From Pachypanchax playfairii (lineage: Eukaryota > Chordata > Actinopteri > Cyprinodontiformes > Aplocheilidae): a stretch of DNA of 64,000 bases. Location: positions 222,570 to 286,569 of the forward strand of contig SSNP01000290.1 in the NCBI GenBank assembly GCA_006937955.1, read 5' to 3'. A program made the translations under genes and the position numbers. How positions within the stretch are numbered: the first letter of the stretch is position 1; the number at the start of each line of letters is the position of its first letter. The notes beneath the pieces were generated by a model that worked only from the letters and a program-made list of their open reading frames with translations, was not told the origin of the DNA and did no database searches. Positions 58,339-64,000 of the stretch are shown one piece after another.

Positions 58339-60404
58339 ATCTTGTTAATGAATGAAAAACATCAATTATATAACATATTCTAAATTCACTTTTACAGATT
58401 CAAAGACCTGCCCATCCCATTCTTTGCAGCATAAAGACGTAGTACCAAAAGTCCTATTCACCTTTACACAATAACTGTGTTTTTAAGCATCAAAAAAATG
58501 AGTTACAGTTACGCCTCTGTGTCCAATTATTATACGTGTCAACGGGTGAAGCACCTCTCTTCTAAAATGTGAACAATATAAAATAATAAATACAAGCTGA
58601 AGACATTCAACCTTCTGTAAATCTCTATGGAACATCGGAGCTGGGTAATAATTCCCTGAGAGGTTGTCATTTTGAGTGACCTTTCTTTTTTTTTTTTTAC
58701 TGTTTACACAGTCATTTGACCCACTGTGAAAAAAAAATACATTTATCGCTGCAGCTTCAGAAACATGTGGCATTAAAATTGCTCTTTTCTGTCTTTTAAC
58801 AAGGTGACAAGTGCCTCGTTTTTTTTGCCCGACCCTCTTCTGGGACACTGAAATTTAAAGATGATAACATTTCTTGTCCATATTCTGTAAAAGCATTGTG
58901 AAGATTAATGACAGGCATTAGGTCGACAGCCAAGTCATACTTCAACTACTGAAGTTCCTTTGAATTTAAAATTGGCCACAGGGAATAACATTATCACATC
59001 AGGTTGTAATCTCACCTGCTCTCTGCTGCTGTCTGACAGCCTTTATTCCAACTTTGCCGCCATTGTTCTTCATACAATAAGCACTATTACACTTTTATAA
59101 ACTACCCTTTTCTGTGTATGGTATTAATAAAGCTCTATATTATTTTTTGTAGATTGGTTAAGCATGTCATTTATTCATTAACCTGCCCAGTCGCTGCCTG
59201 AAAGAACCTCTGAGCCGTCATCCATGCCAATAGCAGGAGCTGTAATTAGATTTTAAGTGCCTCTCATTAATAATACTTTGCTGACATCCTGATGCAAGCC
59301 TGATTGAAACTTTTATGTGGGTTTGTGGGCCGCTGTCGTTACGTGGAATGACTGGGAAGGCGGTGCGCTGCCTCATCGCTCCTTTCTATGTCCAATCACC
59401 TGTTTCCTTTTCAGCTTTCAGACACTGCTTCTTACAAGTCTGTCAATCATGTGATTGACTTCTCATCCTGCTGCTAACTGATGTCATCTGCATATCGTTG
59501 TTCACTCACACCCACGGTGGACAGCTCTCCCATCAGACTGAGACACAGGACAGATTAATGGCTTAAGTAACACAACAAGACGCTTTCAGAGGCTCAAGCC
59601 TGAAGCACAATCTGATGTTCGAGCCTTACAGTTTATTATATCTCTCAAAGATTCAGTAAGATGAAAATAAAACTGATCAAAACAGTATAATTAATATTTG
59701 CATCATACTATTTTAGTTGCACTTCTACATCTTTTGAATCATTCAAATTATTTTATCTATTTTTGAACATTTCAAAACATTTCTAACCTAATCTGATTGA
59801 GAGAAGCAGCATTAGCATCTACTTCTGTCCTCAGCCGTAATGTGATAGTTAAAACGTTGCGTATGAAACGATGTGTTTTTGTGGTTGATCAGATTTATTT
59901 TGAGATACATGATAGTTTCGTAATTTAGCAGCAACTTTCATGTTTATATCTGTTATCAGATTTTGTTTCATCTCTGACACTAAGTGCTGACCTAAAAATG
60001 TTTGATGTAATTAACTCCACAATGACGTATGTCCTTTTAGGTTGAGATGCAACTCAAATCTAAATACTGCATGAGTTAGTTGGATATAAGAGATATACGT
60101 AAGAAAGCTGTTTTTGGTAACGTCTTCAAATGGCTACATGTTTGTATCCATCCGGAACATGCAGTGATGTCACAGGTTTGTTTCTAAAAGGAGATAATCC
60201 TGTGTGTAAATCACCACACAATGATAGAGTGTAACATTCATAAGCATGTCTGCAAGAATCTGATGCTGTCCTTGTCCTTTGATGGTTCTTAAGAAGAATT
60301 CCATGAAGAATTAGAAAAGCCCTCTGAAAGCGCCACAGTTCCACACAAAGACCATTTATTATGGTGTTACAGCCACATGCCGTGAAAACAGCTCTGTCTC
60401 CCAA
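58339..60404. other. noncoding stretch, possible conserved block 59160-59490
   Basis: No gene or mobile element recognised. The segment at 59160-59490 has even composition and many TAAT-type and CATATCG-like words, a texture that fits a conserved developmental enhancer, though this is an impression only. The 121-residue minus frame at 58483-58848 is lysine-rich low complexity. Confidence 0.38.
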
Positions 60405-60546
60405 TGTTAAGAATCCTTTAAAAAATTCCTGGATCCATAAGGTGATCCAGATCACCCCCAAAACTTGATCAGCTGTTCCTTGACCGACTCTGGATATTTC
60501 CTAAAACATTCATAAAAATCCGTCCCCAACTTTTTAAGTTGCAAAC
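60405..60546 (-). repeat. common fish repeat R, reversed copy, part 1
   Basis: Read on the minus strand this matches the copy at 15730: 'ttaaaaaattcctggatcc', 'ggtgatccagatcaccccc', 'aaaaatccgtccccaac' and 'tttttaagtt' are its complements in order. It is interrupted at 60546 by the hAT MITE and resumes at 60871 with the '(aaac)n' segment that is expected next. Confidence 0.75.
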
Positions 60547-60862
60547 CAGGGCCGGTTCTGGGCATAGGCATACTAGGCAGTTGCCTAGGGCGCCCTCTGC
60601 TGGAGGAGGAGCCAAATTCTCCTTTTCTTAAATTTATTTTTTATTTGTTTTTTGGACAAACTGTTGGACACACTTTTCATCTCATGTAAAGAGCAAAATG
60701 AGTAATAATTAAATATCTATCATCTCTACTTTTCATTTCATTATAAATAAATATTTTTGCAATGTAATCCAGTTATTGAGTTACGTTGTTTCTGTTATGG
60801 GCAGTAGGGGGCGCAAAAATCATTTTTCGCCTAGGGCACCATGCAGCTCAGGGCCAGTCCTG
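60547..60862. mobile_element. hAT-type MITE, family 1, copy 3
   Basis: A 316-bp copy in the same orientation as the one at 26119. The left end reads CAGGGCCGGTTCTGGGCATA and the right end CAGGGCCAGTCCTG. It is flanked by ttgcaaac on both sides (60539-60546 and 60863-60870), a perfect 8-bp target duplication, so this is probably the youngest of the three. It has landed inside the reversed fish repeat R. The interior shares 'ttgcctagggcgccctctgc' with the copy at 26119. Confidence 0.96.
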
Positions 60863-60870
60863 TTGCAAAC

Positions 60871-60915
60871 ATACTAACAAACAAACAAACAAACCAATGC
60901 TGGTAAAAACAGGAG
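60871..60915 (-). repeat. common fish repeat R, reversed copy, part 2
   Basis: The stretch 'atactaacaaacaaacaaac' followed by 'caatgctggtaaaaac' continues the repeat after the MITE. In the copy at 15730 the equivalent, inverted, is 'gttttcatcagggtctgtct'. The order across the MITE is intact. Confidence 0.65.
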
Positions 60916-62164
60916 CTCCCTAGCGGTGGTAAAAGTGCTATTCTATTCTGGGAAGGTCATCATTTTTAGAGTGCACTTTTTGTTGGACCCAAAGAAACTA
61001 TGCACCTGGAATCCCCTGCTGTTCAAACAGATTACCTCTCGGCTCGACCACTGGCATAAAAAAACAAGAAAGGAAAGGCGTTTTTTTTTTAAAGTAGAGA
61101 AATAGATGTAAGTGAAGCCTCTTCAGCGTGTGGTTAACAGGTACTCCATGAAATAAGTGAACGACTGTAGTTGAGTGTGAGGGGCCTGTGAGAGCATTTC
61201 ATCTTAACACACTTCCTCTTCTCGTTGATTTTGTTGTCATATTTGGGTCACATGTTGTTCTGCTGCACTCCAGTGGCTTCCTGTTTCTGTGCTTCACTGC
61301 GTTTTGTCTCTCTCTTTGTCCTCTTTCTTGTTTTTTTTTCTCTATTTCTCTCCCTCTCTTCCCCTCGGTGTCATTTTTCACTTACTTTCTCTCAACCCGC
61401 TCCCCATATCTGTCTGCTTCCCAAACTCTTTGTTTTCTTCCCATCTTTGTTTACCTCAAGCGCTCCATATACAGCCCACCAGGGTCTCTGCTCTGGCAGT
61501 CAACGCTGCACAGGCTGAAGAACTGTTACATCTGTACCAGCCTGTTGTCAGCCTCTAAGCATGTCGCTGAGTTCAAAGACAGTCCCGTTCAGAAACACAC
61601 ATCTCCCACAGAACCAAACACTCCCGAAATGCATCACCAGCCAAACTCCCACTCAGCCAGAGCCCTCATCAGTCGAACCTGTTTTTCATGCAGCATCAGA
61701 GATGCCAGTCAGTCAAGCAGCTGAGGGTTTGGAAACTGGTCAAGTACTGCAGCACACACACAATATAGAATTCAACAAGACAAAAAAGACTGTCTTTAAA
61801 ACCAGCCAGGCCTAGCAGAGGAAAGGGGGGGGGGGTATTTTCACTATTTCATTGCTGGCATTTCACTGATGTTCTGAGTGCAGGATAAAAAGAGCTTAAA
61901 GTGTTTTGTCAGCAATTTCAAACAGTAAGAATCATTACTGGTCAGGGAAGCCTTGGAGTTCTGATCTATAGTGACTGGGCATGTGGCTGTCACGATGCCG
62001 TGGTGCATCAACAGAAAAGGTCTACAATTCATGTAAATTGATTGAAAAAAATCTCCAAAAAAGGTCTTTCCTGTAAAGGGTGCAACCCTCCTCTCTCTGC
62101 TAACCCTACTTAAACTGTTCAAACTTTTAATGTCACATCATCTTTCCATTTTCTATACTCCCTT
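60916..62164. other. noncoding stretch with pyrimidine-rich tract 61300-61400
   Basis: A C/T-rich tract at 61300-61400 keeps several frames open, producing the longest frame in the window (61188-61724, 178 codons) as well as overlapping frames at 61225-61815. Codon use shows no preference for one frame and no domain is visible. A G-run lies at 61824-61834. No repeat copy detected. Confidence 0.42.
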
Positions 62165-62202
62165 GTTCCTGTTGAGATGGTGCCTTTCTCCATTGGTCAT
62201 TA
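62165..62202 (+). repeat. common fish repeat S, part 1, split by Harbinger MITE
   Basis: The segment 'tggtgcctttctccattggt' plus 'catta' corresponds to 'tggtgtctatctccagaggt' in the copy at 16851. The expected continuation 'gggcgaga' is found after the MITE at 62909. Confidence 0.65.
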
Positions 62203-62905
62203 TGGTGCGTTCACACCACCCAGCACGTCCAGGCAGCAGGGCAGCTAGATTACATGTCAAGTCTAAAGTTACTAAGCAGCAAGTGTGTGTCAAGCTGCGC
62301 CGAGCTGCCACTCAGCTGCTGCTCGGATGGTCCGTCAAGGCGTCGAGGCAGCTGCTGCTTGAAGTTGGGAAAATTGAACTTTGGGGCAGCAACCAATCAG
62401 CGACACTTTTCACTGATCACATCATCAACGGCTAGATCTGACACTCATTCAAATTCATTTCAAAATGGAGGAGAAACTGATTGTCGCTATTTGTAACTAC
62501 CGTGAACTGTATGACCCGTCTTCGTATTGTAATGAGGACAGGAAAAGATCGGACCTTATCTGGAGGAAGATATCGGTGGATATTGGAGTTCCAGGTAAAC
62601 AGTTTCATATTTTATGAAACTCAGATCGTCTCAATGGGGTGTATCTACAACCTCCACAAATGACGACGACGTTGTATAGCTTTATTTATTAAATAAATCC
62701 AAGCCACTCTCCACATGATCCATCATGTTGTGAATAACTACAACAGAGAAATCCCCCGCCCGCCTGTGATGTACTGACGTGACACGCAGACGCGCCGACG
62801 CAGACTGTGCAAAGTGTGCGAGCAGCTGTGTTTTTATTTAAGCAGCAACTTTAGTCCGTTTGAGCGTTTTGCTGCCTGGACGCGCTGGGCGGTGTGAACG
62901 CACCA
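62203..62905 (+). mobile_element. PIF-Harbinger MITE carrying a MADF exon
   Basis: A 703-bp element flanked by TTA (62200-62202 and 62906-62908), the TWA target of PIF-Harbinger. The left end reads TGGTGCGTTCACACCACCCA and the right end on the other strand TGGTGCGTTCACACCGCCCA, differing at one of twenty positions. The inverted repeat extends with 'gcacgtccaggcagca' against 'gcgcgtccaggcagca'. The interior contains the first exon of a MADF-domain protein, a known partner gene of Harbinger transposases, but no transposase. It is therefore a deletion derivative of an autonomous element. Confidence 0.93.
62465..62594 (+). pseudogene. first exon of Harbinger MADF/Myb-like protein
   Basis: The ATG at 62465-62467 opens 43 codons ending at a splice donor, CCAG|GTAAAC, at 62594/62595. 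The product begins MEEKLIVAICNYRELYDPSS, followed by a basic stretch and LIWRKISVDIGVP. This matches the MADF pattern: a hydrophobic-acidic start 'L...V..YP.LYD', then 'R...W..I...'. In autonomous PIF-Harbinger elements a MADF/SANT-like protein binds the element ends and helps the transposase enter the nucleus and bind DNA. Here the later exons and the transposase are gone, and reading through the donor meets a stop at 62615-62617. The exon is intact and uninterrupted, suggesting recent deletion. Confidence 0.82.
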
Positions 62906-62908
62906 TTA

Positions 62909-62985
62909 GACGAGAGGTCACCAGTCTGTCGCAGGATCACAGACAGAGACAAAACATCAGCAGTCTATTCAGCCACATTCATCAT
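62909..62985 (+). repeat. common fish repeat S, part 2
   Basis: The segment 'gacgagaggtcaccagtctg' then 'tcgcaggatcacagacagag' continues repeat S after the Harbinger MITE. Joined through one TTA, the flanks read 'ctccattggtca' + 'TTA' + 'gacgagagg', parallel to 'ctccagaggtcattgggcgaggg' of the copy at 16851. Confidence 0.65.
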
Positions 62986-64000
62986 GTCACAATGTCTGTA
63001 TAAAACCTCCCTGTAACGCAGACAGAAAAACTGAGACATCCAAAATTCTAAAACTGTCCTGACTCAGTGTGTAAGACAACACCTTCCCAGTGTGTAACAG
63101 TTCCTACCACTTACAATAAATCAGCCTCCTAATCCAAGTCTGACACCAGCTCCATTTGGCTGGTCGCCCTTTACTCCTCACAGCTCAGTCTTTAAAGTGA
63201 TACTACAAGATGTTTCAGGTTCTTTTTTATTGTTTACACTTGCTTTAAATCCTACAACATCACTCCACTTTTTTTATTATTACAGTAAACACATTTGTGG
63301 GATGTTTTCTGTTTGTGGTTGTTGCACCAACCTCTTGTTTCACACCTCCTACCTAAACAAACATTAATTGACCAGAGGAGAAAAAAAGCAGTTAGACTAG
63401 AGAGACTCACTTCCACAGTGTTACAAACAGTGAAAACTGATATTAGTTACTTTTTTAAAATCCATTTCAGTGTGTTTTACACATAAGATTCAGTTCAGAA
63501 CATCATTTCATTGAATATTTATATAAAAAGAAGGAAAACATTGTCGTGTAACAGAGAGAAACCCAATGAGCCACTTTAAATATAACTTCCTGTTTGACAT
63601 GGTAAACTCTCTTCTCCCTTTATCTGTGGTCTCCTGCAGGATGCACTGTGCAGGGAAAATTGAATGAACAAAACAAACCTCATTAGAGGCTTAAGCCTGT
63701 GGATTAGGTTACCTCAGAGTCAAGGAGGTTTTTTTAGTTTACATACATTAAACAGATCCTGGTCTCATTTCACCCTCATCCAGTTTGAAAACAGCTTCAT
63801 GTCTATTTGAAGAAATGTGAGATCACAAACTTATATGAGTTGTTTATGCACCATGTTGTTGAGCACAAATGTCATTTAGGTGCCTATTATTATTATTGTG
63901 TATGAGCCTGAATAACATAATTGACCTTTTTTAAATAATAATCTTGTTTTTAATTGAATCTATTGCACTTTTATTAAAGCAGTACAAAAATAAGTTTTAG
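62986..64000. other. noncoding stretch, nothing recognised
   Basis: AT-rich sequence to the end of the window. The 63-residue frame at 63295-63486 has no motif. No mobile element or RNA gene seen. Confidence 0.48.

Noticed and set aside
61188..61815. Longest open frame of the window (178 codons) with overlapping frames
   Set aside because: All three forward frames are long across a pyrimidine-rich tract. There is no domain, no preferred frame and no splice context that singles out one.
1..64000. CRISPR arrays, bacterial operons, integrons, phage or viral genes
   Set aside because: Looked for and not seen. The window has vertebrate-type noncoding sequence and eukaryotic transposons only.
1..64000. 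tRNA genes or tRNA-derived SINEs
   Set aside because: No convincing A-box/B-box pair or acceptor stem was found on either strand by eye. A tRNA search program would be decisive.

Overview
The window looks like intergenic or large-intron DNA from a ray-finned (teleost) fish. The base composition is AT-rich, there is no gene-dense layout, and most open frames are short and start or stop arbitrarily. The organism call rests on repeat families I recognise as typical of teleosts: two Tc1-like families, hAT-, PIF-Harbinger- and TTAA-target miniature inverted-repeat elements (MITEs), a LINE 3' end, and several old repeats common in fish. I see no complete host gene, no tRNA or rRNA, no CRISPR and no virus. 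The percomorph-like flavour is inference only.

Layout. 1-5150: an old relic, a hAT MITE (889-1197), a large MITE inside an older repeat (3646-4405) and a third MITE relic with an ORF (about 4588-5140). 6561-9141: two inverted copies of TTAA-flanked family A. 10652-11246: a Harbinger-like MITE. 12999-13154: a pentanucleotide microsatellite. 15334-18073: fragments of common fish repeats. 19374-20025: an element with very long imperfect inverted arms. 20764-21302: TTAA family B. 21.3-26.1 kb: mostly single-copy-looking noncoding DNA. 26119-26419: the second hAT MITE copy. 28108-28452: a hAT-like relic. 30507-31615: a decayed Tc1-like transposon. 33808-34103: fragments of family A. 36431-37157: an internally deleted Tc1 element. 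37928-38972: TTAA family C. 40422-40960: family B again. 43924-44390: a retroelement-like tail with a 29-bp tandem repeat. 45650-46613: a LINE 3' end split by a full copy of family A. 48877-49439: a second hAT MITE family. 52205-53070: another retroelement-like tail. 57648-58334: a Tc1-type relic abutting family B. 60405-60915: an old repeat split by the third hAT MITE copy. 62165-62990: an old repeat split by a PIF-Harbinger MITE that carries a MADF-domain exon.

The most informative content is the stratigraphy of mobile elements. At five sites the sequence before insertion can be read across a target duplication (TTT, TTAA, 8 bp twice, TTA), which fixes both the element boundaries and the relative order of insertion. 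Three unrelated MITEs also carry ATG-initiated exon-like ORFs near one end. The stretches between elements look like ordinary vertebrate noncoding DNA; a few may be conserved enhancers, but conservation cannot be judged from one sequence.
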